64,000 bases of DNA from Prevotella sp. E13-17 (GCF_022024035.1 NZ_CP091787.1:1302001-1366000); one strand, 5' to 3'. Positions 9,321-18,943 are shown, counted from the stretch's first letter. Notes: generated from the sequence alone by a model not told the origin. Made by a program: numbers and translations.

Positions 9321-10511
9321 TTACAATACCATGTCTTTATTGTTTAGGTAAGTCTCTATATCTTTGTCGCCACGTCCGCTTACGGTGAGTACCACTACAT
9401 CTTGAGGGTTGAACGACAGTTTTGAAAGAGCCGCAATGGCGTGTGCGCTCTCGATAGCAGGGATGATGCCTTCCAATCGGGTCAGTTCGTAGCCACCCCT
9501 GATTGCTTCGTCATCGTTGATGGCGAGAACCTTGGTGCGTCCCTGTTTAGCCATATTGCAATGCATCGGCCCCACACCAGGATAATCGAGGCCTGCAGAA
9601 ATGGTGAATGCTTCCTGAATCTGTCCGTTGTCGTCTTGCATCACCAGCATTTTGGCCCCATGCAGTATGCCTGTGGTACCCTTGTGGATGGTGGCGGCCG
9701 TGTGATCAGTCTGCCATCCGTGTCCGCCTGCTTCTGCCAATACTATTTTCACGCGCTCGTCGTCCATGTAGTGGTAGATGGTACCAGCTGCATTACTGCC
9801 ACCACCAATACAGGCAATAAGGTAGTCGGGATAGTCACGACCAATCTTTTCCTCTAGCTGCCACTTAATCTCTTCAGAGATAACGCTTTGCATGCGAGCT
9901 ACCAAATCGGGGTAGGGATGTGGTCCCATGGTTGACCCCACGATATAGAACGTGTCTTGTGGATGGCAGCACCAGTCGCGAATGGCCTCGCTACAAGCAT
10001 CCGAGAGAGTCATGTTGCCCGTGCGAACGGGGTGCACCTCGGCGCCAAGCATTTTCATTCGTTCCACGTTGGTGTGCTGTCGCTCAACATCTGTGGCTCC
10101 CATAAAAACTTCGCACTTCATGTTCATCAGTGCACAGACGGTGGCTGTGGCTACACCATGCTGTCCGGCGCCCGTCTCCGCTATGATGCGCGTCTTTCCC
10201 ATCTTCTTGGCCAGCAGAATCTGTCCTATGGTGTTGTTGATTTTGTGCGCTCCAGTGTGGTTCAGGTCTTCACGCTTCAGATACAGCTGACAGCCGTATT
10301 GCTCGCTCATGCGCTTTGCGTAGTAGAGCGGTGATGGACGTCCTACGTAGTCCTTCAGCAGAGCGTGATACTCTTTCTTGAACTCTTCGCTCTCGATAAT
10401 GGGCAGATATGCCTCTTGCAGATCGTGAACGCATTTGTAGAGAATCTCGGGCACATAGGCGCCACCAAATTCGCCATAGAATCCTTTTTCGTTGACTTGA
10501 TAATTGCTCAT
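9321..10511 (-). CDS. trpB: Tryptophan synthase beta chain
   Basis: A 396-residue PLP enzyme that joins indole and serine. The PLP lysine lies in LNHTGAHKINNTIGQ and the phosphate-binding GGGSNAAG motif is intact. It resembles the TrpB1 type that pairs with TrpA. It is the first gene of the operon, the usual order in Bacteroidetes (trpB-E-G-D-C-F-A). About 200 nt of leader with an attenuator precede it. Confidence 0.97.
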   Translation of the reverse strand: MSNYQVNEKGFYGEFGGAYVPEILYKCVHDLQEAYLPIIESEEFKKEYHALLKDYVGRPSPLYYAKRMSEQYGCQLYLKREDLNHTGAHKINNTIGQILLAKKMGKTRIIAETGAGQHGVATATVCALMNMKCEVFMGATDVERQHTNVERMKMLGAEVHPVRTGNMTLSDACSEAIRDWCCHPQDTFYIVGSTMGPHPYPDLVARMQSVISEEIKWQLEEKIGRDYPDYLIACIGGGSNAAGTIYHYMDDERVKIVLAEAGGHGWQTDHTAATIHKGTTGILHGAKMLVMQDDNGQIQEAFTISAGLDYPGVGPMHCNMAKQGRTKVLAINDDEAIRGGYELTRLEGIIPAIESAHAIAALSKLSFNPQDVVVLTVSGRGDKDIETYLNNKDMVL

Positions 10512-10546
10512 ATATATATTATTGCTTTGTGTTGAATATCGGTAGT

Positions 10547-10587
10547 AAAATTTGAGAGGCCCATCGTAAGAACGACAGGCCTCTCAA
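10547..10587 (-). terminator. trp attenuator terminator
   Basis: Read on the minus strand, TTGAGAGGCC (10587-10578) pairs with GGCCTCTCAA (10561-10552). An inner TCGT/ACGA stem extends the hairpin, and ATTTT follows. It sits 36 nt upstream of trpB and 40 nt after the leader-peptide stop. Confidence 0.8.
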
Positions 10588-10626
10588 TATTTCCTTTAGC
10601 AATCTAATAGGTACACGGCTATCTTC

Positions 10627-10683
10627 TCACGATCTGTTGAATCTTGAGCTATGCCACCACCAATAGTTTGCTATTCTTGTCAT
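10627..10683 (-). CDS. trpL: trp leader peptide (18 aa, three Trp codons in a row)
   Basis: ATG at 10683-10681 opens an 18-codon frame encoding MTRIANYWWWHSSRFNRS, ending in TGA at 10629-10627. Three consecutive TGG codons (10662-10654) are the hallmark of a ribosome-mediated attenuator. The segment TCGTGAGAA at 10632-10624, covering the last sense codon and the stop, can pair over 9 bp (one G-U) with TTCTTACGA (10572-10564) in the terminator loop. A ribosome reaching the stop would mask this segment and allow termination. A ribosome stalled at the Trp codons would leave it free to disrupt the terminator. Confidence 0.85.
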   Translation of the reverse strand: MTRIANYWWWHSSRFNRS

Positions 10684-10713
10684 TTTCGCTTGTTCTGTTT
10701 TTTAATTCGTTGG

Positions 10714-10745
10714 CAAAAGTAGTGGTTTTCTTTCAAACTGCCAAA
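10714..10745 (-). promoter_or_regulatory. trp operon promoter
   Basis: On the minus strand TTTG lies at 10745-10742, then a 20-nt spacer and TACTTTTG at 10721-10714. Predicted transcription start is near 10708, about 25 nt before the leader peptide. Confidence 0.85.
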
Positions 10746-10792
10746 CTTTTTGCCGATTTTCTTTCTTTTTATTTGCAGATAACAATTATTTT

Positions 10793-12022
10793 CTACATTT
10801 TACCTTGGTCGCCCAGATAAGAGTCTTTGAAACCCAGGAAGTAGAGCACGCCATCAAGTCCGATGGTGTTGATGCTCTGTTTGGCATTGGCCACCACACG
10901 TGGTTTAGCGTGGAAGGCTATGCCTAAGCCTGCTTCCGATATCATAGGCAGGTCGTTGGCACCGTCGCCTACGGCAATGGTTTGTGCCAGGTTGACCTTT
11001 TCCACCTGTGCGATGAGTTTCAGCAGTTCTGCTTTGCGCTGTCCATCTACGATTTCGCCCACGTAGTTGCCAGTCAGTTTGCCGTTGTCGTCCACTTCCA
11101 GTTCGTTGGCATAGACGTAGTCGATGCCATATTTGCGCTGCAGATATTCGCCAAAGTAGGTGAATCCACCGCTTAGGATGGCTATTTTATAGCCGCAACG
11201 CTTCAGTATTGTCATCAGTCGGTCGGCCCCCTCCGTGATGGGCAGGTGTTCGGCAATGTCCTGCATCACGCTGACATCGAGTCCTTTCAGTAGCGACACG
11301 CGGCGTCTGAAACTCTCTTTAAAGTCTATCTCGCCACGCATAGCGCTCTCGGTGATGGCTTTTACTTGCTCGCCTACACCTGCGCGTTCGGCAAGTTCGT
11401 CGATACATTCTGTCTGAATGAGTGTGGAATCCATATCGAAGCAGATGAGGCGACGCATGCGGCGGAACATATCGTCTTTCTGGAACGAGAAGTCTATTTC
11501 CATATCGGCTGATAGCTTCATGAACTTAGATTGCATTTCCTGACGGTTGCGTGGTTCGCCGCGTAGTGAGAATTCAATGCATGCACGTACGTGTTTGCTA
11601 GGCGTTTTAATACTCTTACGTCCCGTCAGTCGAATGATAGAGTCTATGTTCAGGCCTTGGTCGGTGATGACGCGTGTGGCTGCCTCAATCTGTTTGGCTT
11701 CCAACTGTCGGCCCATCACCATGAGGATGTAGCGGTTTTTGCCCTGATGTCCCACCCAGTCTTCATATTCTTCATCGCTGATGGGCGAGAACCCAATGTT
11801 TACTCCCAACTCTGTGGCTTTGAATAGTAATTCTTTCATGACAGGCCCAGAGTTCTCTTCGTTCATGCGTATTAGGATGCCCAGCGACAATGTTGCATGT
11901 ATGTCGGCTTGGCCGATGTCTAAGATTTGTGCATCGTATTTAGCTAAAATGCCCATCACTGCTGCTGTCAGTCCTGGACGGTCTTGACCAGTGATGCGTA
12001 CCAATATCTGTTCTTCTTTCAT
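10793..12022 (-). CDS. serB: Phosphoserine phosphatase with N-terminal ACT domains
   Basis: A 409-residue protein whose start MKEEQILVRITGQDRPGLTA opens a glycine-cleavage-repressor-like ACT domain (about residues 1-75). A second ACT-like region follows (about 90-165), then the HAD phosphatase. HAD motifs are FDMDSTLI (nucleophile Asp), ILSGG and GDGANDLPM. It performs the last step of serine synthesis; serine is a TrpB substrate, though this is not a shared operon. The in-frame extension to 12115 overlaps the upstream gene and lacks homology. Probably co-transcribed with the HAD gene 67 bp upstream. Confidence 0.95.
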   Translation of the reverse strand: MKEEQILVRITGQDRPGLTAAVMGILAKYDAQILDIGQADIHATLSLGILIRMNEENSGPVMKELLFKATELGVNIGFSPISDEEYEDWVGHQGKNRYILMVMGRQLEAKQIEAATRVITDQGLNIDSIIRLTGRKSIKTPSKHVRACIEFSLRGEPRNRQEMQSKFMKLSADMEIDFSFQKDDMFRRMRRLICFDMDSTLIQTECIDELAERAGVGEQVKAITESAMRGEIDFKESFRRRVSLLKGLDVSVMQDIAEHLPITEGADRLMTILKRCGYKIAILSGGFTYFGEYLQRKYGIDYVYANELEVDDNGKLTGNYVGEIVDGQRKAELLKLIAQVEKVNLAQTIAVGDGANDLPMISEAGLGIAFHAKPRVVANAKQSINTIGLDGVLYFLGFKDSYLGDQGKM

Positions 12023-12089
12023 AAATGGTATTATTGATGAGTTTTTTGTAGTATATAGTATTGTATTAACGATCGGGTGTTTAAGTCTT

Positions 12090-12818
12090 CTATAGAATAT
12101 TAGTGATTTCTGCAAGCGACTTTACTTCGTATGTCACAGGGCCTTCTGCTGGATATTCTGGCCATCGGTTCAGAAAAAGGGTATCCAATCCTGCTTGTCT
12201 TGCTCCTAATATATCGGTGCTATAGTTGTCGCCAATCATGATTGTTTCTTGTCGCGAAGCTCCTGTTTGTTGGATGGCGTAATCGAAGAATAGAGGTGAC
12301 GGTTTGTTGGCGCCGGCATCCTCGCTGAGAATAATGGTGTCGAAGTAGTCTTGCAGTCCGCAAGCTTTCAGCTTCTTGTACTGTACTTCATGGAAGCCGT
12401 TGCTACACATATGTAGATGATAACCCTTTTTGCGCAAATGTTGCATCAATTGGTGGGCACCCTCTACTACGCCAGGTTTCGATGAGCAGAAGTCTAAGAA
12501 GACGTCGCTGACCTGCAGGCAGAAATCTCGAAATGCGTCAGCATTGTCTTCGCAGTTTGCTTTCAGCTCAGGGCTCACGGTGAGTGGTCGGCGGAAGCGT
12601 TCCACGATGAGGTAGTCGCGTGTGATTTCGCCCTTAGCGTAGCGACTCCACAAATCAATGTTGGTGCGCCAGTATTCGTCGTAGAAGACATGAGCATCAT
12701 GAAAGTAGCGTTCCAACCCGAAGTGGTCGAAAGTTTCATTCAGTGCCAGTACAGCATTGCCGTGCGTGTCGTAGAGTGTGTCATCGAAGTCGATGAAGAT
12801 GTCTTTGTAGTGTTTCAT
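12090..12818 (-). CDS. HAD-family nucleotidase/phosphatase, YjjG type
   Basis: A protein of about 242 residues with the HAD nucleophile motif [10 protein letters not shown] near its N-terminus, a helical cap domain, and the motif [19 protein letters not shown]. It resembles YjjG-type non-canonical pyrimidine nucleotidases, which dephosphorylate dUMP/dTMP and modified nucleotides. ATG 12818 overlaps the nrdG stop as ATGA and is preferred; ATG 12827 three codons earlier is possible. Its position directly behind the anaerobic ribonucleotide reductase genes fits a role in nucleotide pools, but that is inference. Confidence 0.85.
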   Translation of the reverse strand: MKHYKDIFIDFDDTLYDTHGNAVLALNETFDHFGLERYFHDAHVFYDEYWRTNIDLWSRYAKGEITRDYLIVERFRRPLTVSPELKANCEDNADAFRDFCLQVSDVFLDFCSSKPGVVEGAHQLMQHLRKKGYHLHMCSNGFHEVQYKKLKACGLQDYFDTIILSEDAGANKPSPLFFDYAIQQTGASRQETIMIGDNYSTDILGARQAGLDTLFLNRWPEYPAEGPVTYEVKSLAEITNIL

Positions 12819-13282
12819 TTCTTCCAAAAACGTTCTGTGATATCTTCAAAGTTGCCTTCGTCATCCTTTCGATATAGGCGTTGGTTGGTGGTTGTCTTAT
12901 TGAGTGGTCCTAAGTGTCGGATGAAGGGACCAATCTTGATAAAGTCGAAGTCTTCCTTCTTGATGATGGCAGGAATGCGTATGCGTCCGCTATACCATGC
13001 TACTTTGTATTTGGGGTACGACTCGTGGATATACTGTGCGAGCATATTCACTGATACAGGATCTGCATCGCCTCCCATGAAGGCGATGCAGGTGATATCG
13101 TTGCCATATTTCGATACAAAGTCGTCGATAGCTTCGGTATTAAGAGGTAGGCCAATGTCTTCCCACAGATATTGGCTGTGGCAGCCAGGACAGTGACAGG
13201 GGCAATTGGATATGTTGATGGCCAACGTCACCTCGTCGGGGATCTCTTGAAAGACGATGCCTGTATTTACATATTTCAGCAT
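12815..13282 (-). CDS. nrdG: Anaerobic ribonucleotide reductase activating protein
   Basis: A 155-residue radical SAM activase. The CxxxCxxC cluster ligand motif is CPCHCPGC at about residues 28-35, followed by FMGGDADP. It uses SAM and a 4Fe-4S cluster to generate the glycyl radical on NrdD, encoded 6 bp upstream. The short length and the adjacent nrdD are typical. Confidence 0.95.
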   Translation of the reverse strand: MLKYVNTGIVFQEIPDEVTLAINISNCPCHCPGCHSQYLWEDIGLPLNTEAIDDFVSKYGNDITCIAFMGGDADPVSVNMLAQYIHESYPKYKVAWYSGRIRIPAIIKKEDFDFIKIGPFIRHLGPLNKTTTNQRLYRKDDEGNFEDITERFWKK

Positions 13283-13288
13283 ATTTGA

Positions 13289-15391
13289 TTATAATTTCTC
13301 AGCATGTGCATAGTAGCGGCGTGAGGCTTCTTCCTGTCTTGCCTGCGAGAAGTTGCTGACACGTTTCAGGTAGCCGATGATACGTGTCATGTAGTCAACG
13401 TTCTTCGAGTGGCACTTAGGACATTCGTGCAGATAGCGCTTGTCGATGTGTCCACAGTCGTTGCACACAGTGTTGGGAATGTTGAATGTGAAGTAGTTGC
13501 AACCTTCCTGTGCAGCTACCTTCAGCAGTTGCAGATATTGGTCCTTAGACAGATGTTCTTCGAGGTTCATGTGGAGTGCCGACCCACCGGTGAGGTGTTC
13601 AATGTAGGGTGCTCCATGCAGTTTGAACTTGTCGATGATGGATAGAGAGTCGTCCTCTACTACGTAGAAGTAACTGTTGTAGCAGTCACGAGGCACGAAG
13701 TAGCCATCTTCACGGTCCCACTTGGCGTGTTTCACGCCGACGTTCTCAGCAGGAATCATCTCGCAGTTGAACATGAGCTCCTTGGTGCGATACTGCTTGT
13801 TGTACTTTTCGATGAGGCCTAAGATGCCCTGCACGAACTTCTTGTAGTCGTCGTTAGGCGTAATTTTCAGTCCCATAAACTCGGCAGCCTCTACTAATCC
13901 GTTGATACCGATGGTGAGATACTGTCGGGCGATGTTGATGTAGCCGGCGTCGAACAGTGGCAGCATACCGTGATTCTGCAGTTCTTTCAGATTCTCGTTG
14001 TAGGCTATCTGTACTTTGTGGCAGAGGTCGATGACACCGCTCAAATACTCCAGGTAGTCAATGTTGTGATTCACGGCATATTGGATGCAGCGATTCAAGT
14101 TGATGGTGAGCACCGACTTCGAACCTGTTGAGACGCCACCAGCACCGAGCGTGTACGAGAAGCCGTTGTCGGTGATTTCGTTGCGCAGACGGCAACATGA
14201 ACTCAGCGAGTCGGCATTGTCGCTCATGTAGGTGAAGAACGAGTGTCCCTCGCTATACATTTCGGCAGTAAACTCTCCCCATTCCTTGTCCTTGCACTCG
14301 CCATTTTCGTCAACCAGCAGTGCCATTGTCTCCACGGGGAACGTGAGCAGGGTCTTGGTGCGCTCTTTGTTGAACCACTTCATGAACCGCTTCTGCAACC
14401 AAGACAAGCCGTCCCAGTCAGGTTTCGAACCGTCGGGGAAGTAGAACTCGCCAAAGATGCTCTGGAAGTAGTATTTGTCATAGTAGGCGATGTTCCAGAA
14501 TACAGCCTGATAGTTGCGGGCACCAGTGGGTTGGTTGAGCGTATATACGATCTGCTCAAAGTAGTCGGTGATGATCTTGTCTATGGTGCGCTTTTTCAGA
14601 CTTAGGTCGCCCTGCTCGTCGGCACGCTTGTAGTAGTCAAGTCCGTACTCTTTGCCCAGGAAGTAGTTCATGTACATCAAGAACTCAGGTGTGGCGCAGG
14701 CACCGCTAAGCATTGAGCTGACCATAAACACCATGTTGACAAAACCTCCGGCAAACGACTTCATGTTGGTGGGGGCTGTAGAGTTACCGCCGATAGACAT
14801 GGTGCCACCGATGAGCCAGGGGTACATCGTGATCGAGGCGCAGTAGTTGGCCAGCGATGTCTCGTCGTTCTTATATATAAAGTGGTGTGTCAGCTTGTCT
14901 ATGTATTCGTCGGCTAACTCTTTGCCGTACATCTTCTTGATGCGGTCGGTGAGCAGACGACGGTTCAGACGTATGAAGTTCGATTTAGGAAGCTCGCCAA
15001 TTAACGTGGCAATGTTCTTGTGCTCCACGTTGGCGTTGGCGTCGTATTTCGAACCAGTAGCGGCATTGACGGACTCCATGTATTCAGAAAGGAATAGCAT
15101 CTTCTCCAGTGTCTCGCGATCCTCGGTGTGCTCCTGACGGTAGAGGATAAATGATTTTGCTACCTTAAAGAATCCTTCACGCATCAGGGCTTCTTCTACC
15201 TGATTCTGAATGTCTTCCACCTTAATGTCATCGTGCATGTCCAGATGACTGATAATCTTTGAAATAGTGCTAAGGTCAGCAGGTTGTTCAACACTCTCGA
15301 ATGCTTTGACGATGGCATTCATAATCTTGTCTAGTGAGAATTGCTCTTTCGAACCATCTCGCTTTGTGATGGTAAAGTTCTTGATTTCCAT
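13289..15391 (-). CDS. nrdD: Anaerobic ribonucleoside-triphosphate reductase
   Basis: A 700-residue class III reductase. It has an N-terminal ATP-cone (about residues 5-95), the ten-stranded barrel, a C-terminal four-Cys zinc site (CNDC...CPKC) and the glycyl-radical loop RIIGYL with the radical Gly near residue 673. It reduces NTPs to dNTPs without oxygen and is activated by NrdG. A -7 box TAACTTTG lies on the minus strand at 15537-15530, giving a leader of about 130 nt. The operon nrdD-nrdG-HAD-serB is plausible from spacing. Confidence 0.97.
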   Translation of the reverse strand: MEIKNFTITKRDGSKEQFSLDKIMNAIVKAFESVEQPADLSTISKIISHLDMHDDIKVEDIQNQVEEALMREGFFKVAKSFILYRQEHTEDRETLEKMLFLSEYMESVNAATGSKYDANANVEHKNIATLIGELPKSNFIRLNRRLLTDRIKKMYGKELADEYIDKLTHHFIYKNDETSLANYCASITMYPWLIGGTMSIGGNSTAPTNMKSFAGGFVNMVFMVSSMLSGACATPEFLMYMNYFLGKEYGLDYYKRADEQGDLSLKKRTIDKIITDYFEQIVYTLNQPTGARNYQAVFWNIAYYDKYYFQSIFGEFYFPDGSKPDWDGLSWLQKRFMKWFNKERTKTLLTFPVETMALLVDENGECKDKEWGEFTAEMYSEGHSFFTYMSDNADSLSSCCRLRNEITDNGFSYTLGAGGVSTGSKSVLTINLNRCIQYAVNHNIDYLEYLSGVIDLCHKVQIAYNENLKELQNHGMLPLFDAGYINIARQYLTIGINGLVEAAEFMGLKITPNDDYKKFVQGILGLIEKYNKQYRTKELMFNCEMIPAENVGVKHAKWDREDGYFVPRDCYNSYFYVVEDDSLSIIDKFKLHGAPYIEHLTGGSALHMNLEEHLSKDQYLQLLKVAAQEGCNYFTFNIPNTVCNDCGHIDKRYLHECPKCHSKNVDYMTRIIGYLKRVSNFSQARQEEASRRYYAHAEKL

Positions 15392-15572
15392 TTCTTTTCT
15401 TTTTTATAAAGTCCGCAATATTTAGGTTGTTTTGATATGTTATCTTTTTGGTTAAGTTTTCCATTTTGGACAACTTTTTTATTTTTCATTTTCGAAAAGT
15501 TTTCCAAAACGTTCAACTTGATTCGTTTGCAAAGTTACAAATAATATCTGAAATGGAAATGCTTTTTAATGA

Positions 15573-15600
15573 AAAAAATGAGGGGCTAACCTCATTTTTT
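15573..15600 (-). terminator. Rho-independent terminator
   Basis: An 11-bp stem AAAAAATGAGG / CCTCATTTTTT with a 6-nt loop lies behind the aldo/keto reductase gene and upstream of the nrdD promoter. Confidence 0.8.
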
Positions 15601-15624
15601 CCATTTTCTTGATAAACGACGAGC

Positions 15625-16986
15625 TTACGAGTTGTCGCGTCGCAGTTCTTCCAATCGTTGACTGATTTTGTGTAGTTCCACTGGTATGCGTATGTTCTGT
15701 GGACAGTGTTTGACGTCGATACAGTGGTTGCACATGATGCAGTGGTCTGGTTGCCGGTCGTGTGGCACGGCTCGATCCAGGCTTATCAGGTAGTTGCGTC
15801 GGTTTTTGCGGTATTCCGGGTCTCCAGCATCATTGGGCATCTTCTTGTCGATGATCCACTTGTTGTAGTGCAGGAAATTAGCTGGTATGTCAATGCCGTA
15901 GGGGCAGGGCATGCAGTATTTGCAATCGTTGCAAGGGATGGTGTCCATCTCCATCATCTGCTGAGCAATCTCTGTGTCGAGGAAGTGTTGTTCTTCTTCG
16001 GTCAGTGGCTGCAGGGGGCAGTAGGTCAGCAGATTGTCTTTCAAGTGTTCCATGTAAGTCATGCCGCTCAGCACGGTCAGCACCCCTTCTGGAGTGCCTG
16101 CGTAGCGGAAGGCCCATGATGCCAGCGACTTCTGTGGCTCGCGCTCTTTCAGCTGGCTTACTACGTAGCTGGGCAGCTTCACCAGTCGTCCGCCCAGCAG
16201 TGGCTCCATGATGACGGCGGGGATGCCGCGCTTGTGCAGTTCGCCGTAGAGATACGAAGCATCAGTGTTGCGGTCGTTCATCTCGTTGGCGTAGGTCCAA
16301 TCCAGGTAGTTCAGCTGTATTTGCACGAAGTCCCAGTGGTATTTGTCGTGGTTGGCAAGCAGGTAGTCGAACACCTCGACATCACCGTGGTACGAAAAAC
16401 CAAGGTTGCGTATGCGTCCGGCGCGTCGTTCCTCCATCAGGAAGTCCAGCATGCCGTTGTCCAGATAGCGCTGGCTGAAGTTCTGCATGCCGCCACCGCC
16501 CACGCTGTGCAGCAAGTAGTAGTCGATGTAATCTACCTGCAGCTCCTTCATAGAGTTGTGGTACATCTCGACAGAAGCCTTGTGCGACCACAGCTTAGGG
16601 TCGAAGTTCGACAATTTGGTGGCCACGAAGAAGCTCTTGCGTGGATGGCGCTTCAGGGCGATGCCTGTGCAGCGTTCCGACTGTCCCTGACAGTACACGG
16701 GTGATGTGTCGAAGTAGTTCAGACCGTGTGCCAGTGCATAGTCCACCTGCTGGTTGATCATATCCTGGTCAAATTCCTCCGAGTCGGGCTTCTGGGGCAG
16801 TCGCATCATGCCATAGCCCAGTATCGACACCTTGTCGCCTGTGGTGGGGTTGGTGCGATAGGTCATTTGTCCCGTTGGTGGTTCACCGACGTTGTCGGTC
16901 TGCTCAATTCTTTTCTTTCCTGTGCAGGCGGCCAGCGTGGCAGCAGCCCCCATCCCCATATATTTTAGAAAATCTCTTCTGTCCAT
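15625..16986 (-). CDS. Tat-exported aldo/keto reductase with ferredoxin domain
   Basis: A 453-residue protein beginning MDRRDFLKYMGMGAAATLAAC. This combines a twin-arginine motif with a lipobox (Cys 21), indicating a Tat-dependent lipoprotein. The middle is an aldo/keto reductase TIM barrel (NYFDTSPVY region, VDYIDYYLLHSVG). The C-terminus has two 4Fe-4S sets, CNDCKYCMPCPYGID and CIMCNHCIDVKHCP. Such proteins are widespread in anaerobic Bacteroidetes; substrates are mostly unknown. It follows the polyferredoxin gene by 22 bp, suggesting a shared electron-transfer role. Confidence 0.9.
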   Translation of the reverse strand: MDRRDFLKYMGMGAAATLAACTGKKRIEQTDNVGEPPTGQMTYRTNPTTGDKVSILGYGMMRLPQKPDSEEFDQDMINQQVDYALAHGLNYFDTSPVYCQGQSERCTGIALKRHPRKSFFVATKLSNFDPKLWSHKASVEMYHNSMKELQVDYIDYYLLHSVGGGGMQNFSQRYLDNGMLDFLMEERRAGRIRNLGFSYHGDVEVFDYLLANHDKYHWDFVQIQLNYLDWTYANEMNDRNTDASYLYGELHKRGIPAVIMEPLLGGRLVKLPSYVVSQLKEREPQKSLASWAFRYAGTPEGVLTVLSGMTYMEHLKDNLLTYCPLQPLTEEEQHFLDTEIAQQMMEMDTIPCNDCKYCMPCPYGIDIPANFLHYNKWIIDKKMPNDAGDPEYRKNRRNYLISLDRAVPHDRQPDHCIMCNHCIDVKHCPQNIRIPVELHKISQRLEELRRDNS

Positions 16987-17008
16987 CTCTTTTCCTTGTT
17001 ATGATTAG

Positions 17009-18493
17009 TTAGATCATCTTGTGTACTTCGTGTCCCTCCACGTGGATGGCCGATAGCGGGCGTACGGGGCAGAGGTGCTCGCAGGCTCCGCAGCCGATGC
17101 AAATCTCCTCGTTGACGGCAGGTACATAGTTCGACTCCTCGTTGTTGGGGTCCACTGGCACCATCTCAATAGCGCCGGCAGGACAGTGGCGCTCGCAGTT
17201 GCCACATTCAGCTTCGCCCAATGCCGAGATGCAGAAGTCGGCAGCCACCACGGCGTGGCCTATCTGTATGCTCGACTTCTCGATGGCGTCCAGAGGCTTG
17301 ATGGCGCCTGCGGGACATACGTCCGAGCAGCGCGTGCACTCTGGGCGACAGAAGCCGCGTTCGAACGACATCACGGGTTGCATGAGGTGCATCATATCAG
17401 TAGAGGGGCGCAGTATGCCGTTGGGACATTCCGATACACACAACTGACAGCCAGTGCAGCGCTGCGCCATATTTTTCAACGACAGAGCGCCAGGGGGCAC
17501 CAGTGGGGTGGTGCGTGTGGGAGCCTTCTTTTCTACGATGTCGGCTAGTCCGCCATCTACCAGCGCTTCTGTCTCCTCAGCCATTGCGGCAGTAGCCATC
17601 AGTGCAGAGGTGAGCAGGAACGAGCGACGCGAGAGACCATTAGCATCTTTATCCTCCTTCTTTTTCTCCGTCTTGTTAAAACCGGTTGTGTATTTCAGTG
17701 CGCCAAACTTGCAACTGTCTATGCAGTCGCCACATACCACGCAACGCGAATAATCTACCTGATGATTCTTGAAGTCGATGCAGGCAGCCTTGCAGTTCTT
17801 GGTGCACAGTGAGCAGTTGCGGCATTTGCTCTTGTCGAAGCGCACTTTCAGCAGCGAGAAGCGCGACAGTAGTGACAGCGCGGTGCCCACAGGGCAGACG
17901 GTGTTGCAGTAGGTACGGCCGTTTCTCCATGCCAGCACTGCCAACACAGCCAGCGTCAGCAGGGCGATGATGAACACAGGCAGCGATCGCATCCATACGT
18001 CCACGCTGTAGAAGGTGTAGCTCTCGTAGTGCTCGGCCACGGCAGCCAGAGCGTTGTTGCCCAGCATCCACAGTGGCTGCAGCAGTGTGGTGGCTATGCG
18101 GCCAAAGGCCGAGTAGGGCGCCAACAGCTGCACCAGCGTGCCAACGCCTGCGATCAAGGCTGCAATGAAGATGCCAAGCATGCTGTAGCGTAACCACGAC
18201 AGGGCTTTGGAATAAGTATAGCGGTTCTTCTTAGATTTCTTACCTAACCATCCGAATATGTCTTGCATGATACCCAGAGGGCAAATCACCGAACAGTAGA
18301 TGCGGCCGAATATCAGTGTGGTTATAGCCAGCAGGACGATGACTGCAACATTGACGGCCAGCACGGCCTCCAGTACCTGCATTTTGGCAATCCATCCTAG
18401 ATAGAGGTGCAGTGTGCCGGTAAAGTCGAGAAACAGCAGTGTGAGTCCTGCGAGGCAGGTGATTCCAAGTATTTTTCTTGTTTTCTTTAGCAT
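17009..18493 (-). CDS. Membrane polyferredoxin, NapH/NapG-like fusion
   Basis: About 494 residues. The N-terminal half has several membrane segments and the conserved CxxxCP clusters of NapH/CcoG-type proteins (CSVICPLG, CNTVCPVG), then ferredoxin motifs CRNCSLCTKNC and CVVCGDCIDSC. Midway is a twin-arginine-like motif RRSFLLTSALMATAAMA, as at the start of NapG-type ferredoxins. Further CxxCxxCxxxCP sets follow (CTGCQLCVSECPNG, CTRCSDVCP, CGNCERHCP, CIGCGACEHLCP). Start 18493 is chosen because promoter elements (TTTG 18551-18548, 20 nt, TATCTTTG 18527-18520) overlap the longer frame. It probably passes quinol electrons outward; the partner is inferred to be the downstream reductase. Confidence 0.88.
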   Translation of the reverse strand: MLKKTRKILGITCLAGLTLLFLDFTGTLHLYLGWIAKMQVLEAVLAVNVAVIVLLAITTLIFGRIYCSVICPLGIMQDIFGWLGKKSKKNRYTYSKALSWLRYSMLGIFIAALIAGVGTLVQLLAPYSAFGRIATTLLQPLWMLGNNALAAVAEHYESYTFYSVDVWMRSLPVFIIALLTLAVLAVLAWRNGRTYCNTVCPVGTALSLLSRFSLLKVRFDKSKCRNCSLCTKNCKAACIDFKNHQVDYSRCVVCGDCIDSCKFGALKYTTGFNKTEKKKEDKDANGLSRRSFLLTSALMATAAMAEETEALVDGGLADIVEKKAPTRTTPLVPPGALSLKNMAQRCTGCQLCVSECPNGILRPSTDMMHLMQPVMSFERGFCRPECTRCSDVCPAGAIKPLDAIEKSSIQIGHAVVAADFCISALGEAECGNCERHCPAGAIEMVPVDPNNEESNYVPAVNEEICIGCGACEHLCPVRPLSAIHVEGHEVHKMI

Positions 18494-18810
18494 AGAAACG
18501 AGGGTCTTTTTATATGGTGCAAAGATATGAAATAAAGTTGAGAATGCCAAACAAAGCTCTTCCTTTTTGTAGGTTTGTATGCGATAAAGAGGACTGCAGG
18601 CTGCTGAAATTTCCTGTTTGGCTTCTTTCGCCAGTTAACAGTATCACTTTTAGCTCCTAATTCGGGCCCTCTTGCCGGCTTAAATGGCCGTTTTAGATTC
18701 ACGATGCAAAGATACAACACTGGTTTTGCGGTTTACGAATACTTTGGCAAGAAATCGAAAAAAATATGGGGAGGGCAACTTTTCTAGGGTAGTACAAAAA
18801 GCGCTGCACT

Positions 18811-18943
18811 GTTGCAGTGTTGCAGTTCTCGAAAGGGTGTGTATATACTCGAAAAATACTTCTATATTTATATATAAATATAGAGTTAAATTTTGATATA
18901 TACAGTAGTTGTTTTTATAACTGCAACGCTGCAACGCTGCAAC
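18811..18943. repeat. Inverted tandem-repeat element 1 (GTTGCAG type)
   Basis: The left arm GTTGCAGTGTTGCAGTT (18811-18827) matches the right arm around 18919-18943 (CTGCAACG repeated three times) in inverse orientation with one mismatch. The arms flank an AT-rich core of about 90 bp that contains the 22-bp palindrome at 18862-18883 (CTATATTTATA mirrored). Short frames across 18487-19059 are not convincing genes. Confidence 0.8.
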
